Assembly (NCBI GenBank): GCA_963740055.1 | Contig: CAVUCL010000001.1 | Span: 806,001-870,000, forward strand | Source: WHSW01 sp963740055 | GTDB taxonomy: Bacteria; Actinomycetota; Thermoleophilia; Solirubrobacterales; 70-9 | DNA length: 64,000 bases | Direction: 5' to 3' | Shown: piece by piece, positions 19,435 to 31,405 of the stretch | How positions within the stretch are numbered: the stretch's first letter is position 1 | How the letters are laid out: every line of letters begins with the position of its first letter | Made by a program: the position numbers and the translations under genes | Notes under the pieces: model-generated | What the model was told of the DNA's origin: nothing | The model's database searches: none | What the model saw: the letters and a program-made list of their open reading frames with translations, nothing else

Positions 19435-20232
19435 ATGAGGATCACGGTGCTCGGCAAGTCACCGGCGTGGCAGGACGCGGGGGGAGCATGCAGCGGGTAT
19501 CTCGTCGAGGAGGGCGAGACCACCGTCCTGCTCGACTGCGGCAACGGCGTGTTCGGAAAGCTGCGCGAGCGGGTCGACTACACGCGCGTCGACGCGGTCG
19601 TGATCTCGCACCTGCACGCCGACCACTTCATCGACCTGATCCCCTACGCCTACGCGCTGCTGCTGACCCCGCGCCAGCAGCCGGTGCCGGTCGCCGGCCA
19701 CCCGGGCACCGACGATCCGGCGCGCCCGCGGCTGGTCGCGCCTCCCGGCGCCGCGCAGATGCTGCGCGGCGTGGTCGGTTGCTGGGGCGATGAGGAGCTG
19801 ATCGAGCAGGCGTTCCGGATCGAGGAGTACGACGTCACCTCGACGGTCGAGATCGGGCCGCTCGCCGCGACCTTCGCCGAGGTGCCGCACTACGTGCTCA
19901 CGCACGCGGTCGACCTCCGCCGCGCCGACGGCGGCGGCGGCCGGTTCACGTTCGGCGCCGACTGCCGACCCTGCGACGAGCTGGTCGAGGCGGCGCGCGA
20001 CACCGACCTGCTCTTCGTCGAGGCCACCCTGCCGCGCCCTGAGCGCACCGGGATCCGCGGCCACCTCACGCCCGCCGAGGCCGGCGACCATGCCCGCCGC
20101 GCGGGCGCGAAGCGGGTCGTGCTCACCCACATCTCCGACGAGCTCGACGCCGAGTGGGCGCGCGAGCAGGGCGCCGCGGCGTACGGCGGCGAGGTGGTTG
20201 TCGCGAGCGCCGGCGACGTGTTCGAGGTCTGA
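19435..20232 (+). CDS. MBL-fold metallohydrolase (RNase Z-like)
   Basis: A 265-residue metallo-beta-lactamase-fold hydrolase. The metal motif HLHADH is at residues 59-64, a further histidine and aspartate occur in VPHYVLTH and TFGADC, and the last histidine in LTHISDE. The arrangement resembles the RNase Z/phosphodiesterase group rather than beta-lactamases. The substrate is unknown. TAGAGT ends 10 bases before the ATG. The hsp20 and lon genes follow on the same strand, the first after 24 bases, although hsp20 appears to have its own -10 element. Confidence 0.85.
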   Translation: MRITVLGKSPAWQDAGGACSGYLVEEGETTVLLDCGNGVFGKLRERVDYTRVDAVVISHLHADHFIDLIPYAYALLLTPRQQPVPVAGHPGTDDPARPRLVAPPGAAQMLRGVVGCWGDEELIEQAFRIEEYDVTSTVEIGPLAATFAEVPHYVLTHAVDLRRADGGGGRFTFGADCRPCDELVEAARDTDLLFVEATLPRPERTGIRGHLTPAEAGDHARRAGAKRVVLTHISDELDAEWAREQGAAAYGGEVVVASAGDVFEV

Positions 20233-20256
20233 GCCACTCGCGCTAGATTCAGCCCC

Positions 20257-20700
20257 ATGTCCCGACAGCGAGATCTGCTGGTCAACTTCGAGCGCATGTG
20301 GCGCGAGATGGACGAGATGCTCGGCCAGCCGTTCGAGCAGCGACCGCGGTCGGCGCGGCGGCGGGCGGCATTCGCGCCCCGGGTCGACGTCTACTACTGC
20401 GGCGACTCCCCGCGGGCGATCGTCAAGGCCGAGCTGCCCGGAGTCGACATCGACTCGGTGACGCTCGAGGTCGCCGGCCGCGAGCTCGTGATCACGGGCG
20501 AGCGGCCCGTGCAGGAGACCGAGGGCCGCGTCTATCAGCAGGTCGAGATCGAGACCGGTCCCTTCCGCCGCGTGGTCGAGCTCGGCGCGGACGTCGTCGC
20601 CGAGCGCGCCCGCGCTGACTACGACGACGGCGTGCTCCGAGTCGAGCTGCCGCTCGCCGGTCAGGTCACCCGCCGGGTCCCGATCGACTCAGGGGACTGA
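20257..20700 (+). CDS. Hsp20/alpha-crystallin small heat-shock protein
   Basis: A 147-residue ATP-independent chaperone that binds unfolding proteins. The alpha-crystallin domain spans about residues 40-135 (VDVYYCGDSPRAIVKAELPG, VTLEVAGRELVITGER, FRRVVELGADV, ADYDDGVLRVELPL). The C-terminal I-x-I-like tail is short (RRVPIDSGD). TAGATT ends 7 bases before the ATG, with no Shine-Dalgarno sequence, so transcription is probably leaderless. The lon start is 1 base after its stop, so the chaperone and protease are co-expressed. Confidence 0.93.
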   Translation: MSRQRDLLVNFERMWREMDEMLGQPFEQRPRSARRRAAFAPRVDVYYCGDSPRAIVKAELPGVDIDSVTLEVAGRELVITGERPVQETEGRVYQQVEIETGPFRRVVELGADVVAERARADYDDGVLRVELPLAGQVTRRVPIDSGD

Positions 20701-20701
20701 G

Positions 20702-23146
<2,445 letters not shown>

Positions 23147-23222
23147 CCGGGGCGTAGCCGTGGCCCGCGCGGGTATATCCTCAGCACGCCGACAAGGACG
23201 ACACTTAGGGAGAGGGAAACCG

Positions 23223-23660
23223 ATGGCGAAGAGCACCAGGACCCAGCGGGCGCGAGACGCGGTCGGATCGGCCGGCGACAACCCCTATCTGCGGCGGCTG
23301 ATCGAGGACGAGGATCTGCGCGACAGCGTCCGCGACGCCTTCGACGCGGCGCGCGACGCCTACGAGCGCCTGTCCTCGAACGGCAGCGTGATCGACACCG
23401 CGATCGACGACAAAAAGCTCCACAAGGACCTGAAGTCGGCCGCCGAGAACCTGCGTGAGGCCTCGAACCGGATCCGCGGGCAGGAGAAGCAGCGTCGCTG
23501 GGGCCGGCTCTTCCTGATCGTCGTCGCCGGCGCCGTGCTCGCGCTCGTGCTCAGCGAGGACCTGCGCAAGGGCCTGCTCGACAAGCTCTTCGGCGCCGAG
23601 GAGGAGTTCGAGTACACCTCGACCACGACTCCCGCGCCCGCTCCCGCCGCGACCGAGTAG
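23223..23660 (+). CDS. Predicted single-pass membrane protein
   Basis: A 145-residue protein starting at ATG 23223 with a good ribosome-binding site (AGGGAGAGGG). The first 100 residues are charged and helical (YLRRLIEDEDLRDSVRDAFD, KLHKDLKSAAENLREASNRI), followed by one membrane segment (LFLIVVAGAVLALVL, about 103-118) and a short tail ending in Thr, Pro and Ala repeats. It looks like the YtxH-type or DUF-type stress-associated envelope proteins of actinobacteria. A TATATC sequence near 23173 could be its -10 element. Function unknown. Confidence 0.75.
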   Translation: MAKSTRTQRARDAVGSAGDNPYLRRLIEDEDLRDSVRDAFDAARDAYERLSSNGSVIDTAIDDKKLHKDLKSAAENLREASNRIRGQEKQRRWGRLFLIVVAGAVLALVLSEDLRKGLLDKLFGAEEEFEYTSTTTPAPAPAATE

Positions 23661-23678
23661 CGTCCCTGGTCGCCGCCG

Positions 23679-24686
23679 TCAGCCGGGCCGGCGGACCATC
23701 ATCCGTGCAAGCGCCAGTGCGAGCTGGCCCGGTTCCCGGCACCAGGCGGGGTCGAGCCGCTTGATCGCCAGCGGGTCGGTGTCGGCGCCGGCCGGATGCC
23801 TGGCGTCGGTGAGGAAGCCGGTCGCATAGCCCGCCTCGCGGGTCGCGGCGATCACCTCGGCGCTCGCCTTGCCGCCGGGATAAGCGAACTGAGAGATCGG
23901 CCTCCCGCCGGCCGCCCGCTCGACCTCGTCGCGCCCGTCGCGCAGCGCCTCGCGCACCTCCGACCCGGAGAGGGTGGACAGGTTCGGGTGCTTGCGGGTG
24001 TGGAACCCGATCTCGAACCCGGCGTCGGCGAGCTCTCCGACCTGGCGGGAATCGAGCCCGGCGGCGGGTGGATCGGGCCCCACCAGGTCGGCCAGCTCGG
24101 CGCTGAACTGCTCCCGGTCGGCAAGCTCCATCCACTCGATGTCGGCGCCGATCTGGCTCAGCGTGCGCGTGTCGACGGACTGCTGGTCGCGCGCCGGGAT
24201 CCGCGCCCGCAGCCGCTCGACGCCGATCGCCCCCGTCTCGAGGGCGCGCTCGAGCCGCTGCCACCAGAACTGGTGCGGGCCCGCGAACGAGGCGCCGCAG
24301 ACGAAGAAGGCCGCCGGCAGCCCGCGACGGGCGAGAGCCGGCGCTGCCCGCTCGAGATGCGAGCGATAGTCGTCGTCGAAGGTGACCGCGACCGGGATCC
24401 GGCCGCCGCGGCGTCGGGCGCCCGCCGCCGCGAGCAGCTCCGAGGCGGGCACGACGTGGTAACCACGGGTCAGCTCGCGCAGGTGGCGCTCGAAATGCTC
24501 GACCCCCAGCGAGAGGTTTGGCGCGGTCTCGTTCCACGACGGCGCGCCTGGATCGAGGCGGTGATAGACGAGCGCGCCGCCGATCCGGCGGGTGCTTAGT
24601 CGGGCGCGCACGTTCATGGCCGAGGCCAACGCCCGCCTGGCGAATCCTCGCGCGGCTGCTCGCGGGCTGCGACTGTGAGCCGGCAT
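23679..24686 (-). CDS. Polysaccharide deacetylase (NodB-like)
   Basis: A 335-residue carbohydrate esterase 4 family protein that would remove N- or O-acetyl groups from a surface polymer. The NodB motifs are visible: TFDDDYRSHL (catalytic base and metal aspartates) near residue 105, AFFVCGASF, the GFHTRKHPNL metal histidines near residue 225, and FAYPGGKASAEV. There is no clear signal peptide, so it may act on cytoplasmic, lipid-linked intermediates. An alternative start is ATG 24617. A frameshifted paralogue lies at 38419-39419. It sits 11 bases after the stop of a glycosyltransferase on the same strand, at the edge of the polysaccharide locus. Confidence 0.88.
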   Translation of the reverse strand: MPAHSRSPRAAARGFARRALASAMNVRARLSTRRIGGALVYHRLDPGAPSWNETAPNLSLGVEHFERHLRELTRGYHVVPASELLAAAGARRRGGRIPVAVTFDDDYRSHLERAAPALARRGLPAAFFVCGASFAGPHQFWWQRLERALETGAIGVERLRARIPARDQQSVDTRTLSQIGADIEWMELADREQFSAELADLVGPDPPAAGLDSRQVGELADAGFEIGFHTRKHPNLSTLSGSEVREALRDGRDEVERAAGGRPISQFAYPGGKASAEVIAATREAGYATGFLTDARHPAGADTDPLAIKRLDPAWCREPGQLALALARMMVRRPG

Positions 24687-24697
24687 GCCGGCTCAGC

Positions 24698-25784
24698 CTA
24701 TCCGGGGGTCGCGACCCAACGGCCGCGCCCGGTGACCTCTCTGTAGACGTCCTCGTAGGCGCTCGCCATCGCGGCGAGCTCGAACCGACCCCTCGCTCGC
24801 GCCAGCGCCCGGCGGCCGAGTTCCGTCGCGGCGCTCGGAGTCGGACGCGAGCGCCCGCCAGCATCGAAGCCAGCGCCGCGGAGTCCCCGGCGGGGAAGAA
24901 CTCGCCGTTCTCGAGACCGACGAGCTCGACCGTCGCCGGGATCTCGCTGACGACCACCGGTCGGCCGGCGAGCATCGCCTCGGAGACGACGAGCGGCGCC
25001 GCCTCGCGCTCGGACGCGAACACGAACAGGTCGCCGCCGCGAACCCAGGCGCCGGGGTCCTCCTGCCAGCCGGCGAACACGACCCGCTGCTGGAGGCCGA
25101 GGTCGGCGACCCGGCGCTCGAGCACCGGACGATCGGGTCCGTCGCCGACGAGGACGAGCCCGAGCCCCGGGGCCTGCGCGAGCGCGTCGACGAGCACGTC
25201 GACGCGCTTCTCCGGCGCCAGCCTGCCGACGGCGACCGCGACGACGCCGGCGAGCTCGGGGCGGATCTCTCCGAGGTCGGTGGCGGGACGCCGTTCTCGA
25301 TCACCCGGATCAGCCCCGGGTCGAGGCCGACGTGAAACTCGATCGCTCGGGCGGCGGTGCCGGAGACCGCGATCAGGCTGTCGAGCCGCGAGAGCGTGAC
25401 CCGGTTGAAGAGCCCCTGGCGACGATTGTCGGGCGGCAGGATCGAATGCAGGGTGCCGACGCAGGCGGTAGAGCGGCTGAGCAGGCCGGCCAGGATCGCG
25501 TACTGGCACGACCACGCGTTGCGCAGGTTGACGTGCAGTAGCTCCGGCTCGAGCTCCCGCAGGGTCCGCGTGTGCGCCGCGATCTGCGGCAGGTCCCACT
25601 TGCTCCGCACCCGCCTGATCACCGTACGCCCGCATCCGGGACGCCCGGCGGCGACGAGCTCGACCACCGACTCGTCGATCCCGACGACCTCGACGTCGTT
25701 ACCGTCGAGCTCGGCAACCAGGCGAGCGAAGCTGAGCTCGGCGCCCCCGATCGCGGTGGAGTCCGTGTAATAGGTCACCCGCAC
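24698..25784 (-). CDS. GT4-family glycosyltransferase, frameshifted
   Basis: A GT-B fold glycosyltransferase of about 360 residues. The N-terminal acceptor domain begins at GTG 25784 (VTYYTDSTAIGGAELSFARL) and runs in one frame to VIENGVPP. The donor domain continues in a second frame from about 25270: VAVGRLAPEKRVDVLV, LVGDGPDRPVLERRV, and the E-x7-E-like VFASEREAAPLVVSEAMLAG. The last 50 residues need a third frame from about 24850 and end in TGRGRWVATPG. Two single-base errors thus interrupt one gene. It is paralogous to the second half of the double glycosyltransferase at 32668 (shared GGAEL, KWDL and LHVNLR-like blocks). Confidence 0.75.
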
Positions 25785-25811
25785 CGTGCGTGCACAGTTT
25801 GGCGGATCGGA

Positions 25812-25834
25812 GCGCGCTCGGATCCCGAGCGCGC
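25812..25834. promoter_or_regulatory. 10-bp inverted repeat in a divergent promoter region
   Basis: GCGCGCTCGG, spacer ATC, CCGAGCGCGC. It lies between the leftward glycosyltransferase (start 25784) and the rightward priming glycosyl-phosphotransferase (start 25881). Its position between divergent starts suits an operator shared by both directions; a hairpin in a leader is the alternative. Confidence 0.35.
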
Positions 25835-25880
25835 GCTATGGGCGCGATTCACCCGGCAGAGGTGGAGGACTGGCGCAACA

Positions 25881-27415
25881 ATGCCGAAGAGAGATCGAAC
25901 CCCGATGTCGCGCCAGGCCATGACCTCGAACCGGGCGCCTGCGGGGGCCCCCGGGCCGCACGCGACCGGCGCACCACCGCGCCGTCCGCCGCGCGTGCAG
26001 CGCTCGCTCGGCCGGCCCCGGGCCCGCCCGGCGCTCTTCGACGCGCTGGTGGTGACGGTCGCGATGGTGGCGACGTCGGTGAGCGCCAACCTCAGCGAGG
26101 TCGAGCCGCCCCCGTTCGGCTGGTCGGTCGTCTTCGTCCTCGCCACGGTCGCGACGCTCGCCTTCACCGGGGTGTATCGCCCGCGCGTGAACGTGCAGTT
26201 CATGGACGACGTGCGGGCGATCGTCGGCTCGACGGCGATGGTGGCGATGTCGATCACCTTCGCCAGGGTGATCATCGGCACCGGGGTCGGCACCGCCGGA
26301 CAGATGGTGCGTGCCTGGCTCTTCGCCGCCACCTACCTGACCGCCGCTCGCGCCGGGCACCGCTGATCCAGGCGCGCCGGCGGCGCCAGGGGACAGTGGG
26401 CGGAGCCGACCCTGATCGTCGGCGCCGGCCGGGTCGGCCGTCAGGTGGCCGCGCGGCTCGCCGAGCGACACGAGTTCGGACTCGGCCGGTCGCGTTCTTC
26501 GATTAGGACCCGCTCGAGCTCGACACGCGACCCCCGCTGCCGGTCATCGGGGGAGACGAGGCAACGGAGACGGCTCGATGCGGAGCGGCTCGAGCGTGCG
26601 ATCAGGAGCTCGACGTCCGGCATGCGATCCTCACGTTCTCGCTCGCCAGCCACGAGGAGGAGCTCGATCTGGTCCGCCGCTGTCTCGAGCATGACGTCTC
26701 GGTGCTGCTGATCCCGCGCCTGTTCGAGGGCGTGCCCGACCAGACCGGCTCGAGCGAATCGGCGGCATCCCGCTGATCTCCGTCCATCCCAGGCGATCCG
26801 CGCGGATGGCAGTTCGAGGTCAAGTACGCGCTCGACCGCGTCCTCGCCGCGGTCGCGCTCGTGCTCTCGTCGCCGCGTGCTGGTCGGTCGCCGCGATCGG
26901 CACCGCGCTGACCCTCGGGCGGCCGGTCCTCTTCCGCCAGCCCCGGGTCGGGCTCGACGGCCGCGAGTTCGACATGCTCAAGTTCCGCACGATGCGCGCC
27001 GACCGGGGAGCACGGCGACGCGCGGCGAGTGGAGCCGCTCGCCCGGGGACTCGCGCCCGGCGGGGTCGAGGGCGCGGACCGGCGCACGCCGTTCGGCGCG
27101 TTCCTCCGCCGGACCTCGATCGACGAGCTGCCGCAGCTGATCAACGTCCTGCGCGGCGACATGTCGATGGTCGGGCCCCGCCCCGAGCGGCCCGAGTTCG
27201 TCGAGCGTTCGACGGACAGGTTCACCGCTACGGCGACCGCCACCGGGTCAAGTCGGGGATCACGGGCTGGGCCCAGGTCCACGGCCTGCGCGGGCAAGAC
27301 CTCGCTCGCCGACCGGGTCGAGTGGGACAACTACTACATCGAGAACTGGTCGCCCTGGCTCGACCTGAAGATCGTCGTCGGCACCGTGCTCGCCGTCTTC
27401 AGGCACTCCGAGTAG
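25881..27415 (+). CDS. Priming polyprenyl-phosphate sugar-1-phosphate transferase, frameshifted
   Basis: The initiating enzyme of the polysaccharide pathway: it moves a sugar-1-phosphate onto undecaprenyl phosphate at the inner face of the membrane. About 500 residues when reconstructed. The N-terminal membrane region (FDALVVTVAMVATSVSANL, WSVVFVLATVATLAFTGVY) reads intact to about 26360. The CoA-binding-like middle (LIVGAGRVGRQVAARLAERH) and the catalytic domain follow in changing frames, with VKYALDRVLAAVALVL, FRQPRVGLDGREFDMLKFRTM and FLRRTSIDELPQLINVLRGDMSMVGPRPERPEF near the end. The last block is the WbaP/WcaJ-type catalytic signature. At least five frameshifts fall between 26360 and 27300. 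The start could also be ATG 25905. Confidence 0.75.
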
Positions 27416-27425
27416 GGCACAGTAC

Positions 27426-28844
27426 TCAGGCGGCCACCGGCGCAGCGCTCCCGCCGGCGCCTCCTCGGTCTCGCGCCCGAGCTCGGCGGCGACGCTGAGC
27501 GCCATCCCGATCAGCAGCGCGAGGGTGATCGCGAGCCGGTACTTCTCGAAGATCGATTCGACCATCCCCTTCGCCAGCAGGCCTGAGATCGCGGCCATCA
27601 GGCCCAGGCTGAGCGCGGCGAGCCGCTCGTCCTCGATCCGCAGAAAGGCCGCCCAGCCCTTGATCAGGGTCAGCGTGAGCGCAGCGAGGAAGAAGCCGAA
27701 CCCGATCAGCCCCGAGCGCATCAGCAGGTCGAAGCCGATGTTGTGGGTGATGTCCACCTGTAGGAACTCGTGGCGTCCCGGCTCGTAGTACTCGTACTCC
27801 TTGCCCAGACCCCAGCCGAACACCGGGCGCTCGGCGACCAGGTCGTCGACCTGGTCCCACTGATTGAGCCGGTCCTGGGTCGTCAGCTGCTCGGTGCGGC
27901 TGGTGAAGCTGTAGGCGAGGTCGGCGCCGATCGCCGAATCGGCGACCTCGTCGCCGCGGGCGGTTGCGACCAGCGTCGGCCCAAGGCTGAAGGCGACCAC
28001 CGCGGCGATCGCGAGGCCGACCTCGGTCGGCGTCGCGCGGATCCTGCGACCGCCGAGCGCGCCCCCGCGATCAGGACGAAGACCATGACCGATAGCCCGA
28101 GCACCGCCGCCCGCTGCGAGGGAATGATCGTGCTCGCCAGCAGCGGGGCGGCGCAGAGCGCGAGCCGGGCGCGGTCCGAGGCCCGAGGTGCGTACAGCGC
28201 CAGCGCCAGCGCGATCCCCCGAGCGCGATCAGGATCGTCGCCAGATCCGGCCCCATCGTCCCCAGCGGGTCGACGAGCTCGTCGGCTCCGGTCGCCGTCG
28301 AGTCGGGCGCCCGGGCCCCGATCTGCAGGGTCAGCCCGGTGACGCTGGTCAAGATCAGGATCGAGGCGAGGATCGCGGCACCGCCGAGCAGCCGTCGCAG
28401 GAAGTAGATGTCGACGTACTCGCGCACCGGCACCGTCGCGGTGAGGAAGATCGCGGCCATGTAGATCATCGCCTTCGCCTCGAAGGTGAGCTTGTCGAGC
28501 GCGTTGCCACCGGTGAATCCGATCACCGCCGCCACCCCGAGCCAGGCGATGAACGCCGTCCACAGCAGGCCGGTCCACCCGAAGCGCCCGACGCCGCGGG
28601 TCGTCACCCGCGCGCCGACGGCGACCAGGAGCAGGACGTCGAAGAGCCGGAACGAGAACCCACCGCCGAGCGCCGGGTGAAAGAGTCCCGGCGGGATCGT
28701 GTTCTGGTTCGGGTAGAACGCTGTCTCCGCGAGCAGGACGCAGAAGACGACCATGACCACGGTCGCGCTCTGGCCTCGCCGCTCGAGGTCCTGAAACCAG
28801 AGCCAGGCGGGGAGGACGAGCGCCGCGACCAGGAGCGCCGACAA
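27426..28844 (-). CDS. O-antigen ligase/polymerase-family membrane protein, frameshifted
   Basis: A polytopic membrane protein of about 470 residues (TTG start at 28844) with 10-12 hydrophobic segments. The large periplasmic-type loop and the Wzy/WaaL signature region appear near the C-terminus: QWDQVDDLVAERPVFGWGLG, EYYEPGRHEFLQVDITHNIG, then FDLLMRSGLIGFGFFLAAL. It would polymerise or ligate the repeat units outside the membrane. Frames change near 28215, 28060 and 27450. The tail ends in SAAPVAA and TGA at 27426-27428. It follows the tyrosine autokinase gene after 11 bases on the same strand, a usual pairing of polymerase and chain-length regulator. Confidence 0.75.
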
Positions 28845-28855
28845 AGCGTCTCAGC

Positions 28856-30166
28856 TCAGAAGGGCGACCGGGTGAGCGGACGCGCCTTGTAGTAGTAGTC
28901 CGAGCCGCGTCGCCGCGAGGGCCGGAACGCGCGATTGAGGATCGCCCCGAGCACTTTCGACTCCGAGAGCTCGAGGTCGCGCAGCGCGTCGCGGAGCTCG
29001 TGCGGATGGGTGCGCCGGGCGTCGACGACCAGCAGGACGCCGTCGACGCGGGTGGCGATCATCGAGGTCTCGGCGCTGAACAGCGGCGGCGTGTCGATGA
29101 GGACAAAGCGATCCTCGAGCTCGCCGAGGATGGTCGGCAGCGCGTCGGCGACGACCTTCGAGGGATGGTTGTTGCCCGCGGCCCCGGCGGCGATAACGTC
29201 GAGGTTCGCCATCGCGGTCGGCTGGCGGCAGACCTCGACTGACTCGCCGGCGGCGATCTCGGCGACCCCCGGGTGCAGGTTGGCGCGCAACTGGTCGTGC
29301 ACGGTCGGGCGCCGCAGGTCGCAGTCGATCACCGTCACCTTGTGCTGGAGCGAGGCGAGCGCCCAGCCGAGCTGCGCGGTGACGACGGTCTTGCCCTCGC
29401 CCTGCGCCCACGAGGTGGTCGCGAGGACCGAGTTCGCCGGGGTCAGGATCTCGAGGTTGACGGCCAGCTTCTGGAACGCCTCGAAGATCTCCTGCGACAT
29501 CCCGCCGTGGCCGTTGGACTGCTGGCCGGCGGGGCGCAGGCGGCGGCGCTGCGGAACCTCGCCGATCACCTGGATCCCGTAGCGGTCGCGGATATAGGCC
29601 GAGCTCGACGGCCGCGGGCGCAGCCACTGGGCCGCGGCGGCGGCGAACACCGCGCCGATTAGCCCGAGGGCGAAGCTTCCGAACAGGAGCACCGCCCGGC
29701 GCCCGCCGGAGACCGACTCCGGCTCCGTCGCCGGGGTGAGCACGGAGACCTCGATGAGTTCGGTCGGCGGGTTTTCCTGGACCTCCTCCGCCGCGGTCTC
29801 CGCGGCCGGCTGGGTGATGTCGGCGTCGGCGCTCTCCGCGTGCACGAAGACGATCCCGGTGCCCGGCTCGTTGTCGGCGCTGAGCTCGAACGAGGCGCTG
29901 CCGAGCGGAAGCTGGCTCTCGACCCCCTCCTGGAAGTCGCTCGACCCGACCTGCTCGATCACCGGCGGCGCCAGGACGTCGACCTGGGTCGCGAGCTGGA
30001 CCGCGGCTGAGGACGCCCGCGGCTCGAGCAGCAGGGTCTCGGTCGAGCGATAGCGGTCCGCGGGGATCAGCGCCGCGGCGGCGCCGAGGGCGAAGACGAC
30101 GATGAAGATCGCCAGCGACAGCGGCCAGAATCGCCTCAAAGCGGAGATCAGCTCGCGGATCGTCAT
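28856..30166 (-). CDS. Polysaccharide co-polymerase/tyrosine autokinase (Wzc/CapAB-like)
   Basis: Controls chain length and export of the polymer through cycles of tyrosine phosphorylation. The 436-residue product is a Wzz-kinase fusion. It has a first membrane segment at about 17-34, a small extracytoplasmic domain (about 35-155), and a second membrane segment at about 158-178. The cytoplasmic BY-kinase domain has Walker A WAQGEGKT (253-260), Walker A' VIDCDLRRP (279-287) and Walker B-like FVLIDTPPLFS. The C-terminal tail has a tyrosine cluster (GSDYYYKARP), the expected autophosphorylation site. The extracytoplasmic part is shorter than in proteobacterial Wzc, as in Gram-positive systems. 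The frame is intact between frameshifted neighbours. Confidence 0.9.
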   Translation of the reverse strand: MTIRELISALRRFWPLSLAIFIVVFALGAAAALIPADRYRSTETLLLEPRASSAAVQLATQVDVLAPPVIEQVGSSDFQEGVESQLPLGSASFELSADNEPGTGIVFVHAESADADITQPAAETAAEEVQENPPTELIEVSVLTPATEPESVSGGRRAVLLFGSFALGLIGAVFAAAAAQWLRPRPSSSAYIRDRYGIQVIGEVPQRRRLRPAGQQSNGHGGMSQEIFEAFQKLAVNLEILTPANSVLATTSWAQGEGKTVVTAQLGWALASLQHKVTVIDCDLRRPTVHDQLRANLHPGVAEIAAGESVEVCRQPTAMANLDVIAAGAAGNNHPSKVVADALPTILGELEDRFVLIDTPPLFSAETSMIATRVDGVLLVVDARRTHPHELRDALRDLELSESKVLGAILNRAFRPSRRRGSDYYYKARPLTRSPF

Positions 30167-30274
30167 CCGGCCGCCCCCGGGTTCGGAGGCGACGCGCCTG
30201 GTGTTCTCATCATCTCTAGCTGTCCTCGGTACCGCGCAGCGTCGGATTCTGGCAGAGCGCCCGGCTTTGGGTGC

Positions 30275-31403
30275 TTATTCATCGGTTGAGCGCGCTCTGT
30301 CCATGAGCTTGGCACGCCCGCTGGTCATTCTTTGGTACACGGCCTCGACTTCCTGCACCATGCGCTCGTTGTCGAACAGAAGTTGCGCCCGCCTGCGTCC
30401 CCGTTCACCGAGGTCCGCGCGCAGCGGCGGGCTCGCCGCGAGCCTCGCGATCGCCGCCGCGAGCGCGCGCTCGTCGTCGACCGGGGCGAGGATGCCCGCG
30501 TCGCCGAGCACCTCCGGCAAGCCGCCGACGTCGGAGGCGATCACCGGTACCCCGGCGAGCATCGCCTCGACCGCGACCCGCCCGAACCCCTCCCAGCGCG
30601 AGGGGACGACGAAAACGTCGAAGGCCGAGACCAGTCCCGCCGCGTCTTCGATCGCGCCCGCGAGCTGCACATGGTCGGAGCCTCGGTCGCCTCGAGCGCG
30701 GCGCGCTCGGGGCCGTCGCCGACGATCACGAACTGAGCATCCGGGGCGAGCGCCAGCACCTCATCCGCCGCTGCGCAGAGCACGTCCCATCCCTTCTGCT
30801 CGTGCAGTCGACCGATCCCGCCGACCACCGGGGTCGCGCCCGGCCGGATGCCGAGCGCCCCGCGCGTCGGGCTTCAGCGGTGGCGGGGCGACCCCGTTGA
30901 GGACCACGGTCGAGCCCAGGCCGTGGCCGGCGAGGTACTCGCCGACGGACTCCGAGACCGCGATCCGCTCGTCGGCGAGCCCGAGGGTGACGCCGCTGAC
31001 CCGCTCGCGCCAACGCCGCCGCCCCGGCGAGACCAGGTGCAGGGTTGCAAGCGACGGCGCCGGATCAACTCGACGCGACGAGCGGACCGGTGGCTCCGCC
31101 TTGGTCCGTGCAGCTGATGTGGACCAGGTCGGGTCCGATCGACCGCAGCGTGCGGGCCAGCCGCGCGAACCCCGCCGGGGTGCAGTAGCGCCGCAGCCCG
31201 CGCACGGTGCGGATCTGCGCCGAGGCCTCGGCGAAGCGCCGCCGTGTCTCGGGCGCCGAATCCTCGGCGAGCACACCGATCACGTCGTAGCTCGGCGCCA
31301 GGCCCGCCGCCAGGGTCGCGATCGAGAGCTCGGCGCCGCCGACCTCCTCGCTCTCGGAGATCAGTGCCACCACGGGGCGCTGGTCGAGCGTCTGCACGTC
31401 CAT
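30275..31403 (-). CDS. GT4-family glycosyltransferase, frameshifted
   Basis: A GT-B glycosyltransferase of about 375 residues. The N-terminal domain starts at ATG 31403 (VVALISESEEVGGAELSIATL) and includes PDLVHISCTDQGG. The second frame carries ADERIAVSESVGEYLAGHG and VVLNGVAPPP, the third GGIGRLHEQKGWDVLC and FVIVGDGPERAALE, and the last FVVPSRWEGFGRVAVEAMLAG (the E-x7-E region) through to the TGA at 30275. Frames change near 31075, 30865 and 30680. It starts 3 bases after the stop of the upstream GT2 gene, so the two are one transcription unit. Confidence 0.75.
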
Positions 31404-31405
31404 CC

